In this document: one piece after another, positions 36,815 to 44,460 of the stretch
How the letters are laid out: each line of letters opens with the position of its first letter
Position numbering within the stretch: position 1 is the first letter of the stretch
Assembly (NCBI GenBank): GCA_023409975.1
Contig: JAEYQO010000056.1
Span: 55,659 to 119,658 of the forward strand
Origin: Bacteroidota bacterium
GTDB lineage: Bacteria > Bacteroidota > Bacteroidia > Chitinophagales > Chitinophagaceae
DNA length: 64,000 nucleotides
Direction: 5' to 3'
Notes under the pieces: model-generated
Told to the model about the DNA's origin: nothing
Database searches by the model: none
Seen by the model: only the letters and a program-made list of their open reading frames with translations
Made by a program: the position numbers and the translations under genes

Positions 36815-36880
36815 TTCCCTACTCGTTCCCCACAACTTCCCTACACATTCCTGACACATTCCTGAACTATTCGGACTTCG
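36815..36880. repeat. Array of short motifs with exact 11-bp period (array D2)
   Basis: TTCC (last unit TTC only) occurs at 36815, 36826, 36837, 36848, 36859 and 36870, exactly 11 bp apart. The units read like TTCCCTACACA and TTCCTGACACA. It lies about 100 bp after array D1 and about 100 bp before the lipoprotein gene. The rest of the 36243-36976 gap shows no supported gene. Confidence 0.85.
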
Positions 36881-36976
36881 GACCTCAACGGGCTACACAT
36901 TTCTACTGCGCCGGCAAGAATAGAGAACAGACATTCACATTGTTTTTTATTATCTTGTATTACAAATCACCCCTCT

Positions 36977-37312
36977 ATGTCTCTGCGCCCTTCCGCTGTC
37001 CTGCGAATGCTTATGGTCGCCCTGACCTTCAGTGCCTGCTCGATCACCCGGGTAGTGGAGGTAGATTCACCCACCGCCGACTGTGCAGGCTCAGGCAGCC
37101 ATTTCTGTCATGATACCACCATCACCACCTCGCTCTGGCGATCTAAAAACAAAGTGAATCTGCAAAGCGGCTGTCCGAATGGCATCAGCCGGTTCAAGGT
37201 GACCACAAGGCCCGGCGATGTGTTGCTGGGATTCCTTACTGCAGGTTTGGTGGTTAAACAACGAATAGACTGGGACTGTGCGCAACGCAGCGGCAGTTCC
37301 GACATCGAATAA
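36977..37312 (+). CDS. Small lipoprotein, possibly Bor-like
   Basis: The 111-residue product has a lipoprotein signal peptide with the lipobox LTFSAC (C21). The mature part carries further cysteines and ends with the pattern SGCPNGISRFKV...GDVLLGFLTAGLVVKQRIDWDC. A short lipoprotein with a cysteine-glycine segment, a central LLGFLTxG stretch and a terminal cysteine recalls the Bor/Iss serum-resistance family of phage lambda, but the similarity is faint and I would not assign that role. It lies 15 bp before the FAD-linked oxidase gene on the same strand and may be co-transcribed with it. Confidence 0.6.
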   Translation: MSLRPSAVLRMLMVALTFSACSITRVVEVDSPTADCAGSGSHFCHDTTITTSLWRSKNKVNLQSGCPNGISRFKVTTRPGDVLLGFLTAGLVVKQRIDWDCAQRSGSSDIE

Positions 37313-37327
37313 ACTAAATCATCGCTT

Positions 37328-38935
37328 ATGAAACCCGGACTGGAATCATTTGTCCCTGAACAACCCTGGCTGAACTGCCATGAAAACTTCCGGCACCAGT
37401 TCACACCCGGTACCTCCTGGCGCCTGCATCATCAGGGGATGGGGCTCACCGGTAGTGCGCTCTACCACCGTGCCACAAAGAATCTGCAATGGATCATAGG
37501 CGATGCCATTCAGAGGGGTCATACCCTCCGTGCCATCGGGGCCAACTGGTCGCTCTCTCCCGTTGCCATGTGCTCGGGGGGAATGGTGCAGACAAAAGGG
37601 CTCGACCTGATTTTCAATATCGCACCTAAGCATATTTCCCCGGCCTATGCAGACCAGGGAAAAACACATAAAGACCTGAAGTTTGTGGAATGTGGTGTCC
37701 AGATAGCCCGACTCAACAAACACCTCGAAATAGAATCGGACCCGCCGCGCAGCATCAAGGCATCCGGTGGCAGTAACGGACAGACAGTGGCCGGGGCTAC
37801 GGCCACAGGCACGCATGGGGCAGCATTATTCACCGGTGCGGTACACGACAGCATTGTCGGCCTTCACCTGATCACCGGTCCGGATACTCATGTCTGGCTC
37901 GAACGTGCCTCCTACCCGGTCGCCTCGGACGATTTCCTGAATTGGCTGGGCGCCACGCCCCTGCGGGATGATGAACTGTTTAATGCTGCCGTTGTTTCTT
38001 TTGGTTCCTTCGGGATCATTCATGGCCTGATGATAGAAACCGAGCCGCTTTTCCTGCTAAAGGAGTATCGGCTGGAGCATTTCACCTATTCCGAAGAGCT
38101 GATGCAGGCCTTGTCAGACCTCGATTTCGACAGGCTAAGGAAGCAACTGCCCGAACTACCGGAGAGCACGCCGGGTCACGAGCTCTATCATATGGAGTTC
38201 AACATGAATCCTTACGCCGTGGGGAAAGGCAAAAAAGGAGGTATTTACCTGTTCCTGTTCTACAAGGTACCCGTGCCGTCGGGGCATATTGTTGATCACA
38301 GCGGAACCCACGATCCTGCACCGAGTCCGGAGTTTATCTGGATGATGAAAAACCTGCTGACGGCCCTGGGGGATGACCTCAGCTACAACCATGTGAAGAA
38401 GGCGACCACCAATGAATTTGAGAAGAATATCCGTCCTGCCATGGAAGGCGTTAAGTCTATCGGGGCGATTTTCAGGGACACGCGGTTCACTGGTAATGTA
38501 GCCAGCTTTGCGCTGGCGATTGCCACCTCCGATTTGGCCAGGGTAATAGAGGAGATCCTTGCTGAGATAGCAGAGAATGCATTTGCCGGGGCGGTGGCGG
38601 TGCGGTTTGTGAAAGGAACCGTCGCCACGCTGGGATTTACCCGTTTTGGTCAGACCTGCGTTGTGGAGCTGGATGGGCTTGACAGTAAAGCCAATCATGC
38701 GGTATTTGCGAACGTGATCAGCAGGCTGGAACACCGCGCAATTCCGCATACCATCCATTGGGGTAAGTTAAACGGGCCGCTCAACGGCAGCCGGGTAAAG
38801 ACCATGTATGGCGATCGGCTCCAGTCCTGGCTGCGAAGCCGCCAGACCCTTCTCAGTCCTGAAGCCCGTTCCGTGTTTACGAACAGCTTTATGCAGCAGT
38901 GCGGACTTGATGCAGCGGTGGGGGTGATTGTATAG
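37328..38935 (+). CDS. FAD-linked oxidase of the VAO/PCMH family
   Basis: The 535-residue protein carries a PCMH-type FAD-binding domain. RAIGANWSLSPVAMCSGGMV near residue 65 and the pyrophosphate-loop block ASGGSNGQTVAGATATGTHGAAL near residue 145 are typical, followed by GSFGIIHGLMIETEP. No signal peptide is present. Relatives include sugar-lactone and alcohol oxidases, but the substrate cannot be told from the sequence, and the ALO-type C-terminal HWGK motif is only loosely matched (IHWGKLNGP near residue 475). It lies 15 bp after the lipoprotein gene. Its stop is at the exact edge of the downstream Rhs fragment. Confidence 0.8.
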   Translation: MKPGLESFVPEQPWLNCHENFRHQFTPGTSWRLHHQGMGLTGSALYHRATKNLQWIIGDAIQRGHTLRAIGANWSLSPVAMCSGGMVQTKGLDLIFNIAPKHISPAYADQGKTHKDLKFVECGVQIARLNKHLEIESDPPRSIKASGGSNGQTVAGATATGTHGAALFTGAVHDSIVGLHLITGPDTHVWLERASYPVASDDFLNWLGATPLRDDELFNAAVVSFGSFGIIHGLMIETEPLFLLKEYRLEHFTYSEELMQALSDLDFDRLRKQLPELPESTPGHELYHMEFNMNPYAVGKGKKGGIYLFLFYKVPVPSGHIVDHSGTHDPAPSPEFIWMMKNLLTALGDDLSYNHVKKATTNEFEKNIRPAMEGVKSIGAIFRDTRFTGNVASFALAIATSDLARVIEEILAEIAENAFAGAVAVRFVKGTVATLGFTRFGQTCVVELDGLDSKANHAVFANVISRLEHRAIPHTIHWGKLNGPLNGSRVKTMYGDRLQSWLRSRQTLLSPEARSVFTNSFMQQCGLDAAVGVIV

Positions 38936-38936
38936 A

Positions 38937-39812
38937 GTAGCAAATACTCAATGGTACAGTCAATACGACGATCCTTCAGCAATGTCATTTAAACCTATGA
39001 ACAATCTGAACAGGCTTACGCACGCTACCGTCGAAACCTTGAATGCACCGGGTAATTTTTATTCAACGATTCAGACTGCATATCACCAGGCAAGCAACAA
39101 CATTTCTAATGGAAATATTGTTTCCAAGACCGATGTGGGTACCTATACCTATGGCGGATTTCCGCTACACGCTGTGAGAAACGTCACGAATGCCCAAAAC
39201 AATATCAGCACACTTCAGCAGGATATCACCTATACGCCATTTAGAAAAACGGCTTCTGTGGAGGAGAATGGATTTGAGCAGGTGTTTACTTATGATCCCG
39301 GATATCATCGGGCAAAGACGACTGTGCTGGAGAATGGTTCTCCAATACGTGAGCGCTACTACTGGGAAGGATATGAATACCAAAGTGATGGCACACAGCT
39401 ATACTATATACCTGGTGGGGATGGGATCTGCGCCATCATCGAGTATAACCATAACACCCACCTGCTTCCTGATATTCATTATGTGTATACTGATTACCTG
39501 GGGTCGATACTTACAGTAACAGATCAGGCGGGAAACATTGAGGCGGAGCAGAATTTTGATGCCTGGGGCCGGTTCAGGAACCCTGATGACTGGACCTATT
39601 CCAATATAGTTGCCAATCCATCCTGGTTGTACAGAGGGTACACCGGTCATGAACACATGCCTGAGTTCACCCTGATCAATATGAACGGCAGGATGTATGA
39701 TCCGATATTAGGAAGGATGCTGGCGCCGGATAATTATGTTTCGAAAAGTAAGCGTTGCATCACAAAGGTCTTTTGCGAGAGGAAAAGAATTTGGTGGTTG
39801 GATATTGGATAA
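38937..39812 (+). pseudogene. Rhs-repeat core fragment, truncated at both ends
   Basis: This frame encodes about 290 residues of the C-terminal Rhs core: YD-repeat-like segments (DVGTYTYGGFPLHAVRNV, VYTDYLGSILTVTDQAGNIEAEQNFDAWGRFRN) and the hallmark NMNGRMYDPILGRMLAPDNYV. A normal Rhs protein is far longer and has a signal peptide and many YD repeats upstream; here the frame begins at the end of the oxidase gene with no plausible start. After DNYV the usual NRYSY-NNPL-YTDPDG segment is missing, and the frame stops 24 codons later while the toxin domain is read in the +1 frame. It is best seen as a displaced Rhs tip left by recombination. Confidence 0.8.
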
Positions 39813-40113
39813 CGGAGACGTAGAATTGTGGAAACCGGGCCATAAATCAGGTATTACCCCCACTTCAAAACCAAGTAATGCAACAGGCTTCTTTCATTCT
39901 CATCCAAATACAGGAGGTACTTGGCTTGAGTCTCATAGTGGTGCTGATATTGGGTTTAATAACAGTTATGCTAAAACAGATTCTTACGTTATAGGTCGTC
40001 AAAATGTATGGCTACAAACATCAGGCGCATCACCAAGTATTTTGTTTAGTGGCAGTCATTTGTATTTTAATACTTACCCTTACAACTATTATTGGCTAAC
40101 CATTCGAAGATAA
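39736..40113 (+). CDS. JAB/MPN-type (DUF4329-like) Rhs-tip toxin domain
   Basis: The 125-residue frame, read +1 relative to the Rhs core that overlaps its start, contains a JAMM-type metal site: E18 in KEFGGWIL, H54 and H56 in FHSHPN, and S69-x-D71 in HSGADI. Tox-JAB and DUF4329 domains occur as C-terminal tips of polymorphic toxins and are predicted metallopeptidases. With its ATG inside the core codons for DNYV, this is probably an orphan toxin tip rather than an independent gene; expression is uncertain. Downstream small genes may provide immunity. Base composition becomes AT-rich from here on. Confidence 0.7.
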   Translation: MFRKVSVASQRSFARGKEFGGWILDNGDVELWKPGHKSGITPTSKPSNATGFFHSHPNTGGTWLESHSGADIGFNNSYAKTDSYVIGRQNVWLQTSGASPSILFSGSHLYFNTYPYNYYWLTIRR

Positions 40114-40119
40114 AATGCT

Positions 40120-40410
40120 ATGAAAGTTTTGTTTTTATACCTACTGATACTGTTTAAAATAGAGGGTTGCGACAATCCAAATCAGGCTGTTATGAATTGC
40201 AATAAAGAAAGTGCTCAAGCAACTACCGACAGGTTAATTGAAAAAAAAGGGGGTTTGAAAGCTAGTGATATGAATGTAACGGTAGAGGAGGATAGCCTTC
40301 ATTTTGTTATTGAATATCTTCCCAAAGACACAATGATACGTGGAGGTGGAGGGAAGTTCAAGTTTCTAAAATCTGATTGCACAATCGTAGAACAGAAGTT
40401 TTACCAATGA
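40120..40410 (+). CDS. Putative immunity protein of the Rhs tip
   Basis: The 96-residue product starts 6 bp after the toxin frame. An N-terminal hydrophobic segment ends in KIEGC (C17), a possible lipobox. The C-terminal part, with VIEYLPKDTMIRGGGGKFKFLKSDCTIVEQKFYQ-like composition (a GGGG turn and a terminal lysine-x-phenylalanine strand), resembles NTF2-fold immunity proteins found beside Rhs toxins. That match is by eye and only suggestive. Location directly behind a toxin tip is the main argument for an immunity role. Confidence 0.55.
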   Translation: MKVLFLYLLILFKIEGCDNPNQAVMNCNKESAQATTDRLIEKKGGLKASDMNVTVEEDSLHFVIEYLPKDTMIRGGGGKFKFLKSDCTIVEQKFYQ

Positions 40411-40492
40411 AAAAGCAATTAATCACTTTTCCATTTCTGGTCCCCTTATGGACCTGGTCAGTTATGGTATAACATATTTAGATGAAAGTATG

Positions 40493-41020
40493 ATGTGGCT
40501 GCTAAAAGTATCGTTTATCGCAATGCTGCTATTGGCATCTTGCAGAAGTCAAATGCAGGTATGCAGTTCATTGGCTGATGTAAAAATGAATATCACTACT
40601 TTAAAAGATACGATAACTCAAACAAAAAAGGTTTTGCCTTTGGTGGTTGAAATATCAAACACTTCGGGTAATGATATTGCTATTTTGAATTTTGCTGATT
40701 TTTCGACCGATAGTTTGAGTGTATTTCAGTTAGTAATTGAAAAAAGCGGGAAGAAAAAAATATCGCCTGCGGGATTATTGGAAAAGAGGCGAAAGCTGCA
40801 AGCAAGTGACTATAAGAAACTGAAATCAGGCGAAACGCTGTCGTTTAAATACAATTTAGATATGAGCCTATTAGTTGATGACAATAAACATCTTGGTCAA
40901 AAAAACAATGACTTTGGAACGTACAGAATTAAGGTGATTTATAATGATCGCTGCCGTAAAATGCGAAAACCGGTTCATCGTTTCGAAAGCAATGTTCTGG
41001 AAGCCCTGTATGTTCGGTGA
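40493..41020 (+). CDS. Lipoprotein of unknown function in the Rhs island
   Basis: From the ATG at 40493 the product has about 175 residues with a lipoprotein signal peptide ending in LLASC (C17). The mature part is predicted beta-rich (VLPLVVEISNTSGNDIAILNF, TLSFKYNLDMSLL, FGTYRIKVIYND) and looks like an immunoglobulin-type fold. The open frame extends to 40448, but the later ATG is directly followed by the signal peptide. The stretch before it holds a 21-codon frame (40407-40472, MKKQLITFPF...) overlapping the preceding stop, which may be a remnant. AT-rich composition like its neighbours suggests joint acquisition. Confidence 0.6.
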   Translation: MWLLKVSFIAMLLLASCRSQMQVCSSLADVKMNITTLKDTITQTKKVLPLVVEISNTSGNDIAILNFADFSTDSLSVFQLVIEKSGKKKISPAGLLEKRRKLQASDYKKLKSGETLSFKYNLDMSLLVDDNKHLGQKNNDFGTYRIKVIYNDRCRKMRKPVHRFESNVLEALYVR

Positions 41021-41796
41021 AACAAATTGAGGCTATACCATCTTGTAAATTTAAAAAGTCAATTGAAATGTTACATAAGGAACGTTTGGAAGTGGTAAAA
41101 TCCCGGTATCAAAAACTTCGAGAGCCCTTCTTAAATTCAGAGAAGTTTAAAAACTCTAAAGAATTAAGGCAGTCATATCAAAAGAGCTTGAATGAAATTA
41201 TTGAGCGGTTTATTGATTTTGAGGGAATGAATTCTGACGTGATGAAAGCGGGGTATCCTGACGAACTCGATTTTAACAGTACTAATGCCTACATCGATGC
41301 TTTGAAACCATTGCCAGATGATTTTATCAACATAGTGATTGATTGGATACCCCGGCTCAAATATAAAGCTGGTGCAGTTAGTTATTTGAGGGAATCGAAA
41401 AATCGATATGATGGGCGAGTTTTGATACCAATTTTTGACGAGGCTAGTTCGAAGGAGAAATGGTTCATTTGTGATGCGATTGTGCAAAATCCGCCCAAGC
41501 ACCTCAATGAATGGGTGAAGCAAACATATCTGGATAAACGATTTGGATATTCTGAGACCGGCCTATTGCCACTGGCAGTGGCCAAAATGTTCCCAAAAGA
41601 TGAGGCCAGGGAAATTTTAAAGCTAGGATTCGATCACCATTACCGGGTGACTCCAGAAGCTCTCGGAAAAATTGGACGTCCGGAAGATATTTCTTTCCTC
41701 GAGGAAAAACTTTCAAAATCATATGATGCGCCCCATGTGAAGAAGGATATTATGAAGGCGATAAATAGGATCCGTAAAAGAGCGCTGAAACCATGA
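41017..41796 (+). CDS. Helical-repeat protein of unknown function in the Rhs island
   Basis: The product has up to 259 residues and is mostly helical, rich in Lys and Glu, with no signal peptide. The second half has HEAT-like pairs of helices (YSETGLLPLAVAKMFPKDEAREILKLG, YRVTPEALGKIGRPEDISFLEEKL). The frame is open from a GTG at 41017 that overlaps the preceding stop; the ATG at 41068 is an alternative. HEAT-like proteins occur among immunity proteins of polymorphic toxins, so a second immunity protein for a lost toxin is possible. No family is recognised with confidence. Confidence 0.55.
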   Translation: MKQIEAIPSCKFKKSIEMLHKERLEVVKSRYQKLREPFLNSEKFKNSKELRQSYQKSLNEIIERFIDFEGMNSDVMKAGYPDELDFNSTNAYIDALKPLPDDFINIVIDWIPRLKYKAGAVSYLRESKNRYDGRVLIPIFDEASSKEKWFICDAIVQNPPKHLNEWVKQTYLDKRFGYSETGLLPLAVAKMFPKDEAREILKLGFDHHYRVTPEALGKIGRPEDISFLEEKLSKSYDAPHVKKDIMKAINRIRKRALKP

Positions 41797-41990
41797 GATC
41801 ATTCTGAGATCGCGTGCGCTAACAATAGTCGTAAAGTAGTCGCCTATTAAAAGTGCTAAGTATAGGAACAGAAAACATTGGCTGGAATGAAAATGTATCG
41901 ATAGCTTGGGCTGGGTCAGAAAGTTCCAGCCTCGTCGCCTTGAAGGGCGGGCATACACTAAAAAATGAGTTTTCATTTTCAAGAAAGTCT

Positions 41991-42485
41991 ATGAAACAGG
42001 GTCTGTTATCGTTCTTAGTTGCTTTTCTGGTCGTTGGAAGTCACGAAAGTCTCGCCCAGACCAACTACATTACTTTAGAAGCCAGCATAAGCCGACCATC
42101 AATACGCTATAATCATGTTTCCATTAAGCTGACAGAGATTGATGGGAAGTGTCAGGCGGTGATCAGATCAGATTCGAAGCTGGAAAATACCGGCATTGTT
42201 GACACGGTGTATGAAGTGGAGAAGGCTGCATTTGATAAGCTCAGCAGTCTGGCCTTGTCCCTCTCATCTGTCGACTTACTGAAAGGAATGAATCCGGAGC
42301 ATCCCTATTTATACAATGATGGAATAGGCTGTACCCTAACCATCAGCATTTTCCAGGAACATATCAGATTCGCTGTTGTCAATCCCATGAGCAGAACCCG
42401 GGATAGAAACCTTGAAAAGTTTGTGCAGGTTCTTAAGGAGATGCTTTTAATGGCACAGCTAAATCCCCAAAAGGTGCTGAGATAG
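41991..42485 (+). CDS. Secreted protein of unknown function
   Basis: Starting at the ATG 41991, the 164-residue product has a signal peptide (MKQGLLSFLVAFLVVGSHESLAQ). The mature part has two cysteines and a mix of strands and one long helix at the end (NLEKFVQVLKEMLLMAQL). The frame is open upstream to 41853, but that extension has no signal-like or domain-like features. No family is recognised. It lies at the end of the AT-rich accessory region, about 195 bp after the helical-repeat gene. Confidence 0.6.
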   Translation: MKQGLLSFLVAFLVVGSHESLAQTNYITLEASISRPSIRYNHVSIKLTEIDGKCQAVIRSDSKLENTGIVDTVYEVEKAAFDKLSSLALSLSSVDLLKGMNPEHPYLYNDGIGCTLTISIFQEHIRFAVVNPMSRTRDRNLEKFVQVLKEMLLMAQLNPQKVLR

Positions 42486-42639
42486 GCACCTCGTATCACT
42501 CCTGGAAAGGAGCCCGACAACATTACTTCTCTTAACCTTTCCCCTGGATTGATCGTGCATTCCTGTCAGAACCAGGATTCAGGAGGATTATTGGACTTTC
42601 AGTTAAGTATCATCAGGGTGTCATGGGCAAGTAAACCTT

Positions 42640-42722
42640 GAGTCACCATTGAGTCACCATTGAGTCATTCCTCTGTAGCTCCTCTGTAGCTCCTCTGTAG
42701 GTCCTCTGCAGCTCCTCTGTAG
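42640..42722. repeat. Array of short motifs with exact 11-bp period (array C)
   Basis: GAGTCACCATT units start at 42640 and 42651, and a partial GAGTCA follows at 42662. Then five units of TTCCTCTGTAG/CTCCTCTGTAG/GTCCTCTGCAG type start at 42668, 42679, 42690, 42701 and 42712. All steps are 11 bp except the 6-bp join. It sits in the 840-bp gap between two plus-strand genes. Apart from the promoter and hairpin listed separately, the rest of that gap shows no supported gene. Confidence 0.88.
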
Positions 42723-42930
42723 CTCTGATACATTTTGGGGGAAAATGGGTATTTTTCCGGTCGGAATGATGGTTTTTGTTGGATAGATGTGCTTCTGCAC
42801 ATATGCAGATGGGAACTTTCGGGGCCAACAATAAAACTTCAGGGTGTTTAACCGTTCACCAGAGTTATGATGAACGTTCAGGCTATGACCGGAAAAAAAC
42901 ATCTGACGGTTACAAACCTTCAATGACCTC

Positions 42931-42960
42931 TTGCCGGTCATTCAGGTAGTTGTAGCTTTG
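42931..42960 (+). promoter_or_regulatory. Promoter in the gap before the 43326 gene
   Basis: TTG at 42931-42933 is followed after 19 bases by TAGCTTTG at 42953-42960, an exact TAnnTTTG match. The next recognised start codon is at 43326, about 360 nt downstream, so this drives either a long leader or an unrecognised small transcript. A 7-bp hairpin (42922-42928 with 42936-42942) overlaps its -33 region. Confidence 0.55.
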
Positions 42961-43042
42961 ATACTGTCAGGTATTTTCAGCTGTTAAAGATACGGAATTC
43001 ATGTTTGAAAAACCGTAAAAATCAGCGTTGAAAAGAGTGCAA

Positions 43043-43077
43043 ATCCGGGGAAAAATAGTGCTTTAATTTTCCCGGAT
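43043..43077 (+). other. RNA hairpin in the long leader before the 43326 gene
   Basis: The arms ATCCGGG-AAAA (43043-43054 with one bulged G) and TTTTCCCGGAT (43067-43077) can form a stem of 11 pairs closing a 12-nt loop. There is no T-run after it, so it is not a simple terminator. It would lie about 80 nt into the transcript from the 42931-42960 promoter. Confidence 0.45.
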
Positions 43078-43325
43078 AATTGTAACGAATAAACAGCTAT
43101 ATCGATGGTTAAACCGGATGAAAGAAACAATTGGCCCGTATTGCGAATTGTCGAGGTAATTTTTAGACTTGCTGAACTGAATCCTGATGAAAGCATTAAA
43201 TAGGCTCGCGAAGACCATCCTGTGCCTTTAAATAATCTGTGTTTTGCGAATAGGGTGACAAAAACTGCAACCTGGAGCACTGCATGAGCCAACCTGCATT
43301 ACACCGGGATCATAAATATTAACCC

Positions 43326-43925
43326 ATGAAGTTTCAACCATTTCCAATCCTATTGATTCTGTTCTTTTTGCTGCCACAAACCAGTCGCGCTGACGTTTGG
43401 GAAGCTGTGGACTGTGCCATTTATTTTTCAAACGACAGACGCCATTTCGTTAAGATTGTTCCCGCCTGTATCCAGGCAATAGAGTCAAAGAAGCGCCGAA
43501 AAAGACAGGTGCCAGATAGCTGCAGTGGAATTGGCTATCAACGCAGGGCGCCTGTCGCCATCGTTTACAGTTCCGACCTGCCAGAGCATCCCCTTTACTA
43601 TTTTAACCTCGTTAATGCCCTAACGCCGGCTCAGGCATTCCTCTCCAATGATGGTAAAGTGCTCGTGACCATAGACGACTGGGGAGGAAGGGGCACTTCC
43701 CGGGAAGTGCTGGCGCTCTATCGAGAGGGTAAGCGAATCAATAATTACGCACTTCCGGAAATTTCCCCGGTCTCAGTCGACGAATATTACCGATCTATCT
43801 CCTCAATACACTGGTTTGGCGGACTTGAATTCTCCAACGATAAACTGATAATCAGCTTCAGAACCAGATCACGCGATACGATCCGGAGAAGCTTCAACCT
43901 GGCGGATTGTCTGATTATTGACTAA
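43326..43925 (+). CDS. Secreted protein of unknown function
   Basis: The 199-residue product starts with a signal peptide (MKFQPFPILLILFFLLPQTSRA). The mature part contains an early and a late cysteine, a basic patch (ESKKRRKRQVPDSC) and a segment AFLSNDGKVLVTIDDWGGRGTSREVLALYREGK that reads like a single beta-propeller blade. No family is recognised. It may be read from the promoter 360 bp upstream. Its last codons lie 7 bp from the end of the convergent carbonic anhydrase gene. Confidence 0.62.
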   Translation: MKFQPFPILLILFFLLPQTSRADVWEAVDCAIYFSNDRRHFVKIVPACIQAIESKKRRKRQVPDSCSGIGYQRRAPVAIVYSSDLPEHPLYYFNLVNALTPAQAFLSNDGKVLVTIDDWGGRGTSREVLALYREGKRINNYALPEISPVSVDEYYRSISSIHWFGGLEFSNDKLIISFRTRSRDTIRRSFNLADCLIID

Positions 43926-43932
43926 AGCAGCC

Positions 43933-44445
43933 TCATTGAAACCAGGAACTATACATCACATAGTTCTTCGCGATACGTTCTACCTCGCCCTTCAGCAATT
44001 CCTGGCTGATATCCTTGACCTTCTTAGCAGGGACGCCCGCAAAGATGCTGCCCGGCGGGACTTCCGTGCCTTCCAGCACGACCGCTCCCGCAGCAATGAT
44101 GCTATTGCTTCCAATATGGGCGTGATCCATTACAATCGCTCCCATCCCGATGAGTACATTATCCTCAACCGTGCATCCATGTACAATGGCATGATGACCT
44201 ATGGAGACATTATTACCAATCACAGTCCCGGTTTTCTCGAAGGTGCAATGGATACAGGCACCGTCCTGCACATTCACTCTGCTACCCATACGGATGCTGT
44301 TGACATCGCCACGAACCACTGCATTGAACCAGATACTACATTCCTTTCCCATTTCCACATCACCCACTACGGTGGCATTGGGTGCTACAAAACAATCTTC
44401 AGGAATACGGGGGTGTACTCCCTTCACGGGTAAGATCACAGGCAT
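43933..44445 (-). CDS. Gamma-carbonic anhydrase family protein
   Basis: The 170-residue protein is a left-handed beta-helix with hexapeptide repeats (VVGDVEMGKECSIW, NNVSIGHHAIVHGCTVEDNVLIGMGAIV, GSNSIIAAGAVVLEG). Zinc ligands of the gamma-CA family are visible as histidines in GACIHC, SIGHHAIVHG. It is close to the YrdA/PaaY branch, many members of which have no proven carbonic anhydrase activity, so hydration of CO2 is likely but not certain. The C-terminal helix ends in YVMYSSWFQ. It is followed by no same-strand gene; the GT2 gene lies 15 bp upstream on the same strand. Confidence 0.9.
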   Translation of the reverse strand: MPVILPVKGVHPRIPEDCFVAPNATVVGDVEMGKECSIWFNAVVRGDVNSIRMGSRVNVQDGACIHCTFEKTGTVIGNNVSIGHHAIVHGCTVEDNVLIGMGAIVMDHAHIGSNSIIAAGAVVLEGTEVPPGSIFAGVPAKKVKDISQELLKGEVERIAKNYVMYSSWFQ

Positions 44446-44460
44446 ATAAAATGTTTTAGG

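Noticed and set aside
42643..42941. Minus-strand ORFs of 62 and 95 residues with an ATEELQR-type repeat
   Set aside because: The peptide repeat is produced by the 11-bp DNA array read in any frame, so it is a by-product of the repeat rather than a protein.
42999..43292. 97-residue minus-strand ORF
   Set aside because: No domain, opposite to a plus-strand promoter and hairpin, and composition unlike neighbouring genes.
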